A stretch of 64,000 nucleotides of DNA from Saccharina japonica (taxonomy: Eukaryota > Sar > Phaeophyceae > Laminariales > Laminariaceae): contig MEHQ01003947.1 of the NCBI GenBank assembly GCA_008828725.1, positions 1 to 64,000 on the forward strand. Reading direction: 5' to 3'. The notes beneath the pieces were generated by a model. It had not been told where the DNA came from. It saw only the letters and a list, made by a program, of their open reading frames with translations, and searched no databases. Below are positions 45,190 through 57,995 of this stretch, piece by piece. Within the stretch, counting starts at the first letter, position 1; every line of letters begins with the position of its first letter. The translations under genes and the position numbers were made by a program.

Positions 45190-46935
45190 TGAACCACCAT
45201 GCGGGGCGGTATCGACCCGGGGGATGTCCGTTTTTTTTGGAAGTGTACATGTATCGAAGGATATATGATTCGGGGATGGGGCCTTACCATCACCGGGTAC
45301 AGCGGAACATCGACCATGAGCCCCAACCAAAACGAAAATCAGCCCGTGCGGTCGGGATTTCCACACCTTGCAGGGCGGCATCGACCGGGGGGTTGTCTGT
45401 TTTCGTCCTAGGGTTGTTGGAGTTGTAGATGTCCGCAATGATTTCTGATCCGGGGATGGTACGTTATCATCCCTGGGTGCGGTGGGACCTCGCCGTTGCC
45501 CCGAGGGGCAACTCGCGCCGCACGCTGGCTCTATGAGGGCCAGGCAACACGCCACGCCTAGCCACGAAAAATACGACCGCGCTCCTTCTGACCCCCCCTC
45601 TACTGGCCAGCGCCCTGCCAGGCAACCGTAAAATAGCCCGTAGGATTGGGGTTTCCACATCTTGTGGGGCGGTATCGACCTGCAGGATGTCCGTTTTTGT
45701 CCCCGGGTTGTCGAAGTTGTAGATGTATGGAAGGATTTCTGACCCGGGGATGGGATGTTATCATCCCCGGGTGCGGTCGGAGTTCGACGTTGCCCCGAGG
45801 GGCAACCCTCGCCGTACGCTGGCTCTATAAGGGCCAGGAAACCGTAATTTAGCCCGTGGGGTTGGGGTTTCCACACCTTGTGGGGCGGTATCGGCCCGGG
45901 AGATGTCCGTTTGCGTCCCCGGGTCGTTGAAGTTGTAGATGTATGGAAGGATGTCTGACCCAGGGATGGGGCGCTATCATCCCCGGGTGCGGCGGGACTC
46001 CGACGTTGCCCCGAGGGGCAACTCTCGCCGTACGCTGGCTCTATAAGGGCCAGGAAACCATAATTTAGCCCGTGGGGTTGGGGTTTCCACACCTTGTGGG
46101 GCGGTATACACCCGGGAGATGTCCGTTTGCGTCCCCGGGTCGTTGGAGTTGTAGATGTATGGAAGGATTTCTGACACGGGGATGGGACGCTATCATCCCC
46201 GGATGCGGCGGGACTTCGACGTTGCCCCGAGGGGCAACTCTCGCCGTACGCTGGCTCTATAAGGGCCAGGCAACCGTAATTTAGCCCGTGGGGTTGGGGT
46301 TTCCACACCTTGTGGGGCGGTATCGACCCGGGGAATGCTAGTTTGCGCCCCCGGGTCGTTGGAGTTGTAGATGTATGGAAGGATTTCTGACCCGGGGATG
46401 GGACGTTATCATCCCCGGGTGCGGTGGGACTTCGACGTTGCCCCGAGGGGCAACTCACGCCGTACGCTGGCTCTATGAGGGCCAGGCAAACGTAATTTAG
46501 CCCGTGGGGTTGGCGTTTTCACACTTTGTGGGGCGGTATCGACCCGGGAGATGTCCGTTTGTGTCCCTGGGTGGTTGGAGTTGTAGATGTATGGAAGGGT
46601 GTCTGACCCGGGGATGGGACGCTATCATCCCCGGGTGCGGCGGGACTTCGACGTTGCCCTGAGGGGCAACTCTCGCCGCACGCTGGCTCTATGAGGGCCA
46701 GGCAACTGTAATTTAGCCCGTGGGGTTGGGGTTTTCACACCTTGTGGGGCGGTATCGACCCGGGGGATGTCCGTTTGCGTCCCCGGGTCGTTGAATTTGT
46801 AGATGTATGGATGGATGTCTGACCCGGGGATGGGACTCTATCATCCCCGGGTGCGGCGGGACTCCGGCGTTGCCCCGAGGGGCAACTGTCGCCGTACGCT
46901 GGCTCTATAAGGGCCAGGAAACCATAATTTGGCCG
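45190..46935. repeat. ~215-bp satellite array 2a
   Basis: About eight units; starts (AGCCCGTGGGG) near 45339, 45626, 45851, 46065, 46282, 46496 and 46714, mostly 212-225 apart. Each later unit has three or four palindromes: CCACACCTTGTGG, CCCGGGGATG...CATCCCCGGG, GTTGCCCCGAGGGGCAAC and CTGGC...GCCAG. A 427-codon minus-strand frame (45175-46458) crosses the array without ATG; I regard it as a product of periodicity. Confidence 0.9.
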
Positions 46936-47060
46936 GCAAAGTTTTAACGTCACGGGACAGCTCTGGCGGAGTTTAATTACGCGGGCGAAGCCCGCGCAAT
47001 ACCCATGAAACTCCTGTTCTGGCAGGTTCTGGAGACAGCTGTTTCATGAGAATCCTCGGT

Positions 47061-47520
47061 AGACATCGATCGACAAACCCAACGACCCCGTCATGAGCTT
47101 TGAACGGATCACGTTGGTTAATCGCTCCGACCCACCCTAGTGTTACAGTGCTCATACCTTGATCGGTGATACGTGGCGCGGGCCGGTCAGGCGTCTGGTA
47201 AAAAAACATTCCATCGCTGGTGTGTAAAAAACAGACGACAACAAATCTTGATAACTCGCTGATCGCAAGAAATAGACCGTTTTTCATGTTTGACATCGAT
47301 CGACAAATCCAGCAACTGCGTCATGAAATCTGAACGGATCGCGCTGGTTAGAGGCTCCGACCCACCCTAGTGTCACAGTGCTCCCCTCGAGATGGATGGT
47401 ATGTGGCGGGCGTCGGCCAGGCGTCTGATAAAAATGTATTTGGCAGCCAATGTGTTGGAAACAGACGAAAAAACTCTCGATTCCTCTCCGATGGCCAAAA
47501 ACAGAACTTTTTGAAGGTTC
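47061..47520 (+). repeat. 230-bp tandem duplication within S2
   Basis: Two copies starting GACATCGATCGACAAA at 47062 and 47292, each with GCTCCGACCCACCCTAGTGT and CAGGCGTCTG. A GCGGGCGAAGCCCGC hairpin precedes at 46982. Confidence 0.75.
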
Positions 47521-47905
47521 AGACGAAGACCATAGGACGCGGCAGGCAACCTCTCGCCTGCTAGACCACGGATCGCAATGATACCTTCGAGATCTTTACG
47601 TATATTCACTGGCCTTGCCCGGTACGAAGTGGGTTAATCGTGGGTTGAGTATTTGTCGAGATCGAAGGTCAATCGTCGCATGGCTGTCGCGTGAGTGATG
47701 CGGTGTTTTGGTGCTGTGGGCTTGATGGTGTGCGGCGTGATTTCGCCATCTGCTGGCGTGGCTCCCGTTATACAGTGATCTGATTGGTAGATAGCTGGCG
47801 TTGCTCCCGTTAATAAATTAGATAGCTGGCGCTGCTCCCGTTAATAAAAGCGATTTGATTGGTAGATAGCTGGCGTTTTCTGTCCCGCGTGGTTTTCGAC
47901 TTGCC
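47521..47905. other. S2 internal spacer
   Basis: Contains a short tandem motif, TAGATAGCTGGCG(T/C)TG(C)TCCCGTTA, at about 47790, 47820 and 47864. No gene. Confidence 0.5.
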
Positions 47906-48770
47906 TTTAGCCCGTGGGGTTGGGGTTTCCACACCTTGTGGGGCGGTATCGACCAGGGGGATGTCCGTTTGCGTCCCCGGGTCGTTGGAGTTGTAGAAGG
48001 ATGTCTGGCACGGGGATGGGACGCTATCATCCCCGGGTGCGGCGGGACTTCGACGTTGCCCTGAGGGGCAAATATCGCCGCACGCTGGCTCTATAAGGGC
48101 CAGGCAACCGTAATTTAGCCCGTGGGGCTGGGGTTTCCACACCTTGTGGGGCGGCATCGACCCGGGGGATGTCCGTTTGCGTCCCCGGATCGTTGGAGTT
48201 GTAGATGTATGGAAGGATTTTTGACCCGGGGATGGGACGTTATCATCCCCGGGTGCGGTCGGAGTTCGACGTTGCCCCGAGGGGCAACTCTCGCCGTACG
48301 CTGGCTCTATGAGGGCCAGGCAACCGTAATTTAGCCCGTGGGCCGTGGGGTTGGGGTTTCCACACCTTGTGGGGCGGTATCGACCCGGGAGATGTCCGTT
48401 TGCGTCCCCGGATCGTTGGAGTTGTAGATGTATGGAAGGATTTCTGACCCGGGGATGGGACGCTATCATCCCCGGGTGCGGTCGGAGTTCGACGTTGCCT
48501 CGAGGGGCAACTCGCACCGTACGCTGGCTCTATGAGGGTCAGGCAACCGTAGTTTAGCCCGTGGGGTTGGGGTTTTCACACCTTGTGGGGTGGTATCGAC
48601 CCGGGGGATGTTCGTTTGCGTCCCCGGGTCGTTGGAGTTGTAGATGTATTGAAGGATTTCTGACCCGGAGATGGGACGTTATCATCCCCGGGCGCGGCGG
48701 GACTTCGACGTTGCCCCGAGGGGCAACTCTCGCCGTACGCTGGCTCTATGAGGACTCCTCATAGAGCCCA
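47906..48770. repeat. ~215-bp satellite array 2b
   Basis: Four units with starts near 47907, 48115, 48331 and 48555, carrying the same palindromes as array 2a. Confidence 0.88.
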
Positions 48771-49240
48771 AAGATGTAAGGAGACGGCACTTTCACCCCT
48801 TGACGGACGGGGTCAAGGCAAATGTCTTGACGGACGTGCCTTGACGGCAAAACCCGGGGACACTAAGTAAAAATCCCCGTTTCTTTTAAACGCCTGACCG
48901 TATTTTTGAAAACCTGTATTTTCTTCTTGAGATTTTTTTCCGTCGTTTTTATTTTTATTTTTGTTCGGAGTTCACATCTACAGCAAGTATACTGGTATAT
49001 CACGATCAACAACGAGCAACACAGCAATATCCTCGTATCTTCTTGCTCCTTCATGATGTTTTGGAACCAGCAGCACAAAAACAAAAAAAAAACATAGGGG
49101 TTTCCACAGAGATGGTGATGCGTTTTTCTAGCGGGAATAGGGGACAATCCGTCCAAACGGATGGAAATGCCTTGACGGACGCCCTTGATTGACTGACTGC
49201 TTGACGGTTGCCCGTCTCCTGACATCTTTGATGAAGACCA
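48771..49240. other. S2 internal spacer
   Basis: Short CTTGACGGACG repeats near 48800-48840 and 49170-49210 flank an AT-rich centre. No gene recognised. Confidence 0.45.
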
Positions 49241-49800
49241 GGCAACCGTAATTTAGCCCGTGGGATTGGGGTTTCCACACCTTGTGGGGCGGTATTGACC
49301 CGGGGGATGTCCGTTTGCGTCCCCGGGTCGTTGGAGTTGTAGATGTATGGAAGGATTTCTGACCCGGGGATGGGACGTTATCATCCCCGGGTGCAGTGGG
49401 ACTTCGACGTTGCCCCGAGGGGCAGCTCTTGCCGCACGCTGGCTCTATGAGAGCCAACCGTAATTTAGCCCGTGGGGTTGGGGTTTCCACACCTTGTGGG
49501 GCGGTATCGACCCGGGAGATATCCGCTTGCGTCCCCAGGTCGTTGGAGTTGTAGGTGTATGGAAGGACTTCTGACCCGGGGATGGGAAATTATCGTCCCC
49601 GGGTGCCGCTGGCCCCCTGAGCCTCGGCCAAACAGTGACCAACTGGTGGGGGTGGGGTTTCCATACCGTGCGGGGCAGTGTCGACCCGGGAAATCACCGT
49701 TTTTATCCCCTGTTGGTCGGAGTTGTAGAGATATGGAGGGATTTTTGATCCGGGGATGGGTGCCTATCCTTCCCGGGTTTGGCGGAACCTCGGTGGCTCT
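49241..49800. repeat. ~215-bp satellite array 2c with degenerate last unit
   Basis: Units at 49253 and 49465, then a diverged unit resembling 19440-19620 of S1 (GGGGTGGGGTTTCCA, GTTGGTCGGAGTTGTAG), followed by AACCAATCAGCTGCC shared with 19664. Confidence 0.85.
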
Positions 49801-50102
49801 TTGCAGCGCCGATTTTCTAGAAAGAGCCAGCAGCCACTGGCATGGATTAGGGCAACCAATCAGCTGCCAGAATAGTAATTCAAAAATCGTAAGTCAGCAG
49901 GTAGGCTGGCTAGATGGCTGTCAGAACTGTGCGTCGGGATTGTGCTACGGCCACGGCGCAGCGCGGTATGGGACTCGGTGTTCTGCGGGTTGTGGCACCC
50001 AGCCTCCCTACCCATGGGGCAAGGTGGGGCTGAACCGCTCTGGATAGCGCTACTCAATTACAGACAGACAGACAGAATAGCAGCTTTTATATAATAAGAT
50101 AG

Positions 50103-51149
50103 CTGTAAATGTTACTTCGTGGTGGCTACACGTACTATTATTATTCATATCTGTGGTATTGGTGCACACACCTGTACGCAGAGACGGAAGAGAAACGCGC
50201 AGACGAACTTCGAAGGTATTCATTCACACAACAAACTGCGTGTTTTTAGTGACTGCTCACCACGAACGATGATGGTATTCCTGCTGTACGAGTACACATG
50301 GAGCGGATTGGGTGTTGGGTGTATTCCACATATTTTCATAGATAAAACAGCCCAAACTGTACAGTATTCGGCTTCACGAGCGGAGTGGTGCGTCTCTCGC
50401 GGGTGTGCGTGAAGGACATCTACGCCGCAAACGTTCAAGAATTTGGTGAGTGGCCAGTTGTCACGGTCATCATGGCCCCGTGGTTCCCTCCCTCTACGGT
50501 ACGTACTCTTCACTCTGCTCGCGCACGCGCAATGAAAAGTGCGGCGAAATCGCAAGTTCGCGGCAAAACCGTAAGTTACTTTTCGGTTGAAACGGCTCCC
50601 AAAACAAATTTGATGACAAAAACGACCAAATTTGTCGTCACCGTCGTGCGAACTGTATGCCAAACGCCGACATATGCCCAAACTACTCGTGGTAGAGCTG
50701 TTGATACGGTAAAGCGATAAGTCATTCATCCGTCAGGCCCACAAAAACCGCAGCTCTCAACAACCGCGAGCCCAGTAGAAGAGGAGAAAATCAGAGCACC
50801 GCCGTGTCTGACAGCGCCCTTGTTGCAAAGAGAACACCGGTACCTGGTACCTGGTACCGGGTACTGGTTGTGCAATAAAGCGCCGTTGGTGACCAGTTGG
50901 TCTGATAGGTGCTCAGTAGGCCCAAAGAAGCTCGTGGTTTGAAGCTACCGTGCTTACACCGACCTAACTCCGGGTAATACGCCCACAACCTTGAGGTCGT
51001 CAAAGACAACACGTACAGCAGTAGTAAGGAGCAGCATCGGGCCGCGAGAGCTAACGTCACAGCGGATGGACGGACAGTGATTCTCTGCGCTAAGAATCAT
51101 ACTGGTACTCGTATAGGCAGCAGCCAAGGTACTGCTGTCGTACTCGTAG
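50103..51149. other. Upstream part of block B
   Basis: Aligns in patches with about 1440-2046. A possible exon reads KDIYAANVQEFGEW, VVTVIMAPWFPPST and ends ACG|GTACGT at 50498, but its phase does not fit the EGF exon and there is no clear counterpart in block A, so it is not called. Confidence 0.35.
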
Positions 51150-51322
51150 TTGGTTCGAGCATGTCCCTGGGCGAATGCGTGTACGCGTGCAGGCACCCCC
51201 TGTGGGGAGGGGAAGGCACGTGCATCACCGGCGACGACTCATCGGTGGGCGATAGATGCGAGTGTGACAAAGGCTTCGCTGCCTGCGACTCCTTCGGGAG
51301 CCCTAGCTGCGTCTCCAAGCAG
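51150..51322 (+). CDS. Gene B, EGF-like exon
   Basis: A 173-nt exon with CGTAG acceptor and AAGCAG|GTGATG donor, equal in length and phase to gene A 2047-2219. It keeps the six EGF cysteines (ECVYAC, GTC, RCECDKGF, SC) and gains a seventh in FAACDSF, which would leave one unpaired. Differences from gene A cluster between cysteines. Probably the ectodomain of the second multi-pass protein. A preceding exon must exist, since the first codon is split. Confidence 0.72.
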
Positions 51323-52689
51323 GTGATGAGTCGTATCATATAATATGTGCACACAGTACCGGTATATCAAGTAGTAATATGTGCTACAGCACAGTTCCTC
51401 GTAAAAAGGGGAGCAAGCATGCACGCATGTAACTCGTAATACCGTACGTAGGATACGCACAGCATGTATCTGCGAGTAATCTTATAATACAAAGTACTAC
51501 TATTACGGGGGGGGCATAGTAAATAGCACCGAATATTTTTAGTAAACATTAGGGAAATATATGGGCGTTTGTGCATACCCCAGGTCCTACTTACTAGTAT
51601 TTACTATGGACCCCCGTAATAAAAACTGTAAGAACAATCTCGTATCCTTCACGAGGAATGAATTGGAGAACACGCGCGAACGGCTTGCCATACAACTTGT
51701 GAAACGGGGTGCGTATCAACTACTTCATGTACATAAAGAACGTTAATATTCTAGTTGGAATATACAACAAGCGCGCCCGACGTATCACGCAGCTTGTAAA
51801 GTTGAGTATCAATCACTCAATCGGTCGCACTCACAGCAAGTAGTTGTAATAATCCTTATTATATACCAGGTAATACGCTTCGGTAGTGGTGGTGATGTCG
51901 TTGTAGGCGGGGACACAAGAAGGGTGTCCGACCCCGCTCATATCTTCATTGGCCATATAATACAACAAGCACGGAAAAAAGTAGGGAGCGGGTACGAAAG
52001 TATTATAAGATTAAGTGACAAACACTATTAATACCACTACTGCTGTAGTCAGAAACGATCGCACGTCTGCGTAAAACTACATCGCTCTATCTGCTCGCTC
52101 ATTCGGCAGTCCGCACTGTCCATCGCAACGTTCAAATGGACCACACCAACACGAAATAATTTCGCACGAGGGGGGCGTATCATGTAGCCCTGGATCAGCA
52201 GCAGGATACGATAACCCCTACCCTCGCTGGGGCAGACGTATCATAGTATGGTTACGGGTATGAGGCCCCACAGCACACGGCAACTCCGCGAAGATGTACA
52301 GTACTCATACTTCACAGATATACTTCATATCATACGGCCCATGCGGGTCTTACGCTGAATACCTATTTCTATTTTTCGGGATGCATGCTGCATGTTGACC
52401 CTATTTCGTGGTTTGTGACCACGGATGTTGTGTTGTATTTTATCTCGAGTCAATGCGTACGGACTCTGAGATAGGGCGACGGTCGCGCCAGTGTCGATCG
52501 TGGCAGGTTAAGAACGCAGGAAGCGGCAGCCGCAGCCAGGCAGCAGGGTTCCAGCAAGGCACCGTCGTCTGCTCCTGTATGTACCTGAAGTGCCCTTGTG
52601 TGTTCGCGCCCCGTTCTACAGTATTAATAGTAGGCTTCCCGCATCCACCGATCTACGCTATGACGACACTTCCCGTCGGATATAAAAAA

Positions 52690-53420
52690 TAAAAATAAAA
52701 AACGCCGGTCGAACTGTCGGCCTTTCGAGGCCTTTCGCGCTTGTCTGTTGGGCACAAAATTATCCCTGAGGTAGTCCTTTGCTTGGAGAATTTAGTTTCC
52801 TGGGTCCGCCTTGGCTGGGGGCATAGGCTGTGAGTAGGCGACAACATTATGTACTCAAGGTCGGTGGGATTGGCGGGTTAGGATGTAGGCGACCCGCTCA
52901 CGGCCGTTGGGGCTGGTGCTGTTGTGCGTACTAGTATGTATACGAAATGTACGCCCTTGCGTGTGCTGAAAGCCATATGTTCGTGAGAGTAAGCTTGCCA
53001 TTGGTAGCGAGCGGCGATATAGTTCACCGTTATCGTTGACAGCATCGCTTCCGTATGCTCCAAGCACTCTACCGTTACCATCGCTGCATCCTTCCACCCT
53101 CCGCTCAGTCCGCGCGTTAGCGTCCATCAGTACGAGCAAGTACGTACTCGTTAGGATCTGTTCAACCAAGTCCCCCAACTTACGCCAGAAGATACGTTTC
53201 AACTTGATGTCCTTGGTGCGATCCGTTGGAGCGCACGCAACAGCAAAGTTAACTGCCCCGCATGTACCGGCATTGACTGCCAGGACAACTCCGTGCAGTC
53301 CGTTCCTTGCAGCTGTTTCCTCCTGTCCTCAACAAAACACTTGGCACCCCGCCGCAAAAACCACCGTTCTACCAAGTCTCCGTGTCTCCTTCAGACCGAT
53401 GAAGTCACAGCCAAGTTATT
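52690..53420 (-). pseudogene. LINE endonuclease (EEP-type) fragment, minus strand
   Basis: Minus-strand reading gives ordered apurinic-type endonuclease landmarks: GLHGVVLAVN and FAVACAPTDRTKDIKLK near 53290-53195, FWRKLGDLVEQIL, then LMDANARTERRVEGC near 53125 (DxN), GAYGSDAVNDNGE, and AYILTRQSHRP near 52870. The last box normally has D before YIL; here it is A. Frames shift between about 53030 and 52930, and sequence before the RT continues to about 52690 (KADPGN, AKDY). No RT follows. It is antisense to gene B within intron 1. Confidence 0.7.
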
Positions 53421-54615
53421 GGTTCTTCGCCAGTACGCACTTGTCGTACCCATACCCGTATTTCTCCTTTACAGCCAGGGTGCGCACAATGTAGGTCGTT
53501 ACCACCACAAGTGCCTTCTTCTGTCTCGCACGGGCCTCGCGTGCTGCTTTCTTTGACATCCGACGCATGGTCCGTCCCCTCCGTCTTGTTTGTGTTTGAG
53601 TGTGTGTGTGTTTTCTCTCCAGTGCGACTATGACTCTCTACTATATAGCCCGGGACGCGGCTTGGTTTCTATTAGCTAGGTGCGGCCGTCCCATCCAACT
53701 CCGAGATCCCCTTCCTCCTTGTCGGTGTGTATGCATACTCACACGGTGGCCAGTCTCCCCACTCCCCAGGCTATAGCCATAGTTCTCTCTGCTGTGGCGA
53801 TGCCCCCGCTCTTCTCGAGGAGTGAACCCTTCCACTGGCCGAGAAGTTAACTCCTCGGCGTTGGAGTTAAGCAATGAACGCATCACCGCCACTGTGTGCA
53901 GTCCTTAAAGTCAAAACTTCGTCAGCCAGACCGCGCAAGGTTCCTCTCTTTGCCGAACCCGAGGCTAGAGGCTCGCACGACCGCCGTTAGATCGTTGCAG
54001 GCCCTGGCGGACTTCGGCCCACCCCGAGGTAGGAGCGAGCCAAAGCAGGAGGGGGTGCAATCGTGTTAGTGGGTCCGGCCAGACCGTGACGGTTTTTGAG
54101 TGAGGTGTTGGAAGGGTGGTGTCGAAATCCCAAGGCCTCGTGTTCTTGAAGCTCACTCGATGTGGTAACCAAGCTTCAAGGGATGAGAATGATTACCACG
54201 TTGAACGGGGAACATATTGTTATGACTGTCACTATGTTTGCCACCCGACAATTGGGCAAGCCTGAGCTTCAACGTCGATCACTCATACGTAAACAAATCC
54301 CAAGAAAGAAGACGAAAATCAAGGGAAACCAAAAAAACAAAACCCGCGCACGACTTACAGCCTAACCTTTCTGTACCTATAAATACAATAATACCTCTGT
54401 TGCGCGCACCCACTTGTTGACCAAACTGTAGCATACATACCTGGTGTGTCGTCAGATATTCAGGTGAGAGCGAGGGGAGTCCGCCATCCCGCCACCCCAC
54501 GCCACGAATGCTGGGGCAGGTCAACCCCGAAGCCGACACCCAGCTGAGCCCTTTTATTAGCGCACGCGCGACACGTGCTACGACAGGAGAAGCACTTTTC
54601 CCCCCAACATATTTA
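53421..54615. other. No gene recognised
   Basis: The minus strand near 53640-53890 is open and could be further LINE N-terminal sequence, but no motif supports it. The rest shows nothing recognisable. Confidence 0.35.
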
Positions 54616-54619
54616 TGAC

Positions 54620-54860
54620 AGACTCTTGCTGACTATTACCGACTACTACCGACTATTACTTATTGTTACCGAGTATTATCGACTAGTACCGACTATTACT
54701 TACTCTTACTGGCTCTTACTGACTATTACTGACTCTTACGGACTCTGAGTGACTATTACGGACTATTACGGACTCTTACTGACTATTACTGACTATTACT
54801 GACTATTACTGACATTACTGACTATTACTGACTATTACTGACTATTAATGACTACAGTAT
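54620..54860 (+). repeat. 10-bp minisatellite (GACTATTACT)n
   Basis: About 24 units of GACTATTACT with variants (GACTCTTACT, GACTACTACC) and one shortened unit near 54810. Most regular in the right half. Lies in gene B intron 1. Confidence 0.9.
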
Positions 54861-56301
54861 TACTACACTCTTCATCTGAGTAACTACCCGGTATCGTTGG
54901 AATACGTTGCATCACTATTCGTTAAACAATTCGACCATGGGAGCTTTCGTCCGGGTAAGCTTGAGCGTTTGCTCACAATCAGTTTTTGTTTAAGTGAGGT
55001 ATGGAGCTATTATACTATAACCAAGTGAGGAGCCTCGGAAAAAATGGGTGCACCCCTATTAGGAAAATAGAAGGCGTCGCACGTTTTCGGGACGAAGTGT
55101 TTGAAATTAGTGCGCCCTTCACAAGTACACGTACGTTTTTGGGAGACAAATCAGTTGGACTTGGTGCGCCCTTTATTACTGCACGCGCTTTTTTGGGGAC
55201 AAACCGCAGCAGTACTTGGAATTTGTCAGGGATCGCGGTGCGTGTCCCCGAAATAGAGTGGTAGCAGAGGCTAACGCTGAAGCTGGTGTACTTGGTACTT
55301 AACTCAAGAAGACTAAGAATCATCAGTTGCTAAGAACAACATATTTTGAAGTTCCATTGTGACCTTCGGAAATAGTCATGGACCTCACACCGACGGAAGA
55401 GCACATCGACAGAAGGGTTGACTTCTGGCTATATCGTCAACATGCACATGCAGCAGGCGCAGTGCTTATTCATCCGTCATCAGCTACACGCGCACAGCTG
55501 CGCGGGTGTACCGTGAGCATACGAGCAGACGGCACGACACTGCCTGCTGTTGTTGGTGTCAGATAGGCCTAGACACTAGAACTATTGTTGTGGTTTTCTC
55601 TGAAAGGTGTACATTAGACCATGGGACCAAGAATGGGTGAGAACAATAGACTTGTTGCAGCCTACGCAGGCAGTGCTGTAAGGAGTGACAGTGTGGTGGG
55701 CTGTCGTCCTGTGCCGTAACGTCTGTGACTACTGGGCTGCCCTCCTATGCCGCAACGTCTAGACCTACGGGATTGTCTTCCTGTGGTACAGCGTCTTATC
55801 ACAGCGCTGAGATTGCGAACAAGTTTATCTCGTTGCATTGTCCCAAATGTCTATTCCAGAAGGTTCCCTTTCAGCTGAAAACCGTCGAAACTTGTTGCTT
55901 TACTACACCTCGTTTTATCTTCGGGTGTACTTGTATAGGCTATCCACAGGTTATCCACAACACAGAAGCTCTGCTGCTCACCGCCACTCCCACTCCTAAC
56001 GGTTACTTGCGCTGAACGTTGACTATGTAATAGGCTACTCAGCCTATACTTAAGGTAATGAATGTGAGATTATTTCTTGCGTCAGAAAAACGACTAACGT
56101 GCTCGGTGTACACGTTGAAACGGCATTGTAAATCACCCAAAAGTCGCCCACAGCGGGAAGAAACATACACACAGCGAAACAGCTCTCGCACGCACCAAAG
56201 GTATGGACTATACTCGCACCAAAACAATCCAGCAATCAGCAACATCCCCATAACCAATTCGAGCGCTAAATTTTATCTTCCTGGTCCCCGCGTTTGGTCA
56301 G

Positions 56302-56453
56302 GCTATTGTTTGGCTGTATGTGGCCATGGCCGTGATTGGAGCGATATCGATGTTGAGTTTCTTGTGGCATCTGCAACGACGCCGTTACATGCAAGAAATC
56401 ACCAGGCGCTCGCCAAAGGCGGTGATACGGCTACGGATGTTAATACCATTGAG
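56302..56453 (+). CDS. Gene B, transmembrane exon
   Basis: A 152-nt exon, acceptor TTTGGTCAG after a pyrimidine-rich tract, donor GTGAGA. Peptide: AIVWLYVAMAVIGAISMLSF, then LWHLQRRRYMQEITRRSPKA, then a basic end. Same length, phases and splice sites as gene A 3642-3793, with conservative changes in the membrane segment. It ends with two spare bases that join exon 58070. Confidence 0.78.
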
Positions 56454-56814
56454 GTGAGATGAGGGAGAGAGGAGGGGGAGTGTTAGTGTCACTCGTCTAG
56501 TATGAAACGTTGTGTTTCTCTGGTGACCATTATTACGCTAGTTGTGTCGTCCAAGTAGCGTTTTGAGCGAAAAGCCTTTACCCAGGTCTCCTGGATTGTG
56601 GCGCCCAACTTGTGGAAATTCGCGTTGGCAGGGTGCCTGTCTCCACTGTACCCATTCTCCTCCCCACTTTACCGTGTGCGCTGCTCCGTTCATACGGTCC
56701 GCAGGGCAGCGCCCGTACGAGTCGTATGCGTGTTGTGAGAGCGACGTCGACAGCCTTTTGCTTGAAAAGGCAGCTTCGTTCGATCATTCGTGTTTTTTTT
56801 TAGCTATTGCAACG

Positions 56815-56845
<31 letters not shown>

Positions 56846-56974
56846 ACCGTTCGTTTTCCAGCCCTTCGCACAATCCCCATCGCTTGCTTTGTTTTTTTAA
56901 TATGCGCTTGGCCGCTACGACGTACTCCGTCGGCCTTGACATGTCTAGCGCTATGGTTTCCCACTGAGTCGCCA

Positions 56975-57995
56975 TGTTCCTTTCCGTTGGATTAGCCGCC
57001 CTTCTCTCTTCCGTTGGACTTGTCGCCCTCCTCCATTCCGTCAGTGTTATTGTCGTCATCCTCATCTTCGTCGGTGTTGTCGCCCTCCTTTATCCCGTTG
57101 GTATTGCCCCCTTCCTCGTTCTCGCCGGCGTTCTCGCCCTCCTCATTTCCGTCGGTAGTTCCCCCATACTATTTTCCACGGGCTTCCTCGCCCTCCTCAT
57201 TACCGTCGGTTTTATCTACCTTCTCGTTTCCGTCGGTATTCCCACCCTCCTCAATGTCATCGGTGTTGTCGCCCTCCCCCTGCCCGTCTGTATTGTCGAC
57301 TTCCTCCTTTCTGTCGGTATTGTCGACCTCCTGCTTTATTTCGTTGCTGTGAGTTCCTCCTTTCCATCGGTATTGGCGCCCTCCTGCTGTCCGTCGGTAT
57401 TGCCGATCTCTTCCTTTCCGTCGGTATTATATCCCTCCTATTTTCCATCGATGTGGTGCGCTTTTACTCCTTTTCGTCGGTATTGTTGGCGTCCTCCTTT
57501 CCGTCGATGTTTTCTACTTTATCATTTATGTCAGTGTTATCGCCCCCCTGTTTCCGTCCCTCCTGTTTCCGTGGATATATGGCCACCCTCCTCGTTTCCG
57601 TCGGTTTTCTCGCCCCCCTCTGCTCGGTTAGTATTCTTGACCTCCTATTTTCCGTGGGTATCGTTGCCTTCCACTGTTCCGTGGGTTTCGTCTCCCTTCG
57701 CGTTTTCCTGTCGATTTTATCGTCCTCCTCCTTTCCGTCGGTATTGTTTATCTCCTGATTTTCGTCGGTGCTGTCACCCCCCCTTGTTCCATTGGTACTG
57801 TATCCTCCTCGTTTCCGTCGGTATTGTCTCCCTCCTCGTTCCCGTCATTAAATCGTCCCCCTCTTTTCCGTCAAATGTATCGACTTCCTCCTTTCCGTCG
57901 GCATTGTCGCCTTTCTTATTTCCGTCGGTTTTGTCACCCCCCTCGTTTCCGCCAATGTTGTCATTTTCCTCCGTCCCACCGGTACTGTCGCCCTC
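56975..57995 (+). repeat. ~30-bp pyrimidine-rich minisatellite upstream of an acceptor
   Basis: About 34 imperfect units of the type TTTCCGTCGGTATTGTCGCC plus CTCCTC. Gene A has only about two units at the same place (8978-9020). It is almost free of AG on the gene strand: the last AG before the acceptor at 58068-58069 is at 57630-57631. A 351-codon frame across it, hydrophobic then serine/proline-rich, is a product of the 30-bp period (10 codons). Just upstream is a (CAACAA)n tract at 56813-56844. Confidence 0.85.

Larger units (their letters stand above)
45061..50102. mobile_element. Satellite-bearing composite element S2
   Basis: Starts TATTAATATTAACTAGCGGT with a GGCCACGG/CCGTGGC hairpin and ends (CAGA)n, AATAGCAGCTTTTATATAAT, AAGATAG. 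It shares both ends, the GTGATGTACCACTC motif near 45161 and the satellite with S1. The body holds three satellite blocks separated by a 230-bp tandem pair (47061-47520) and a spacer (48770-49240). No polymerase or transposase frame. Exact ends and target duplication are uncertain. Confidence 0.6.
51323..56301 (+). other. Gene B intron 1
   Basis: 5.0 kb against 1.4 kb in gene A. The excess (about 51.6-55.55 kb) holds a LINE endonuclease relic on the minus strand, a 10-bp minisatellite, and unassigned DNA. From 55570 it aligns with gene A intron 1. A segment at 55015-55250 shares AAGTGAGGAGCCTCGGAAAA with 14330 and 62376. Confidence 0.5.

Noticed and set aside
45175-46458. 427-codon minus-strand frame with a repeated 'TSTTPTTRGRKRTSPGSIPP' motif
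   Set aside because: It lies exactly on the satellite array, has no ATG, and the same 'protein' appears in fragments wherever the satellite occurs (17.4, 48, 49.4 kb).
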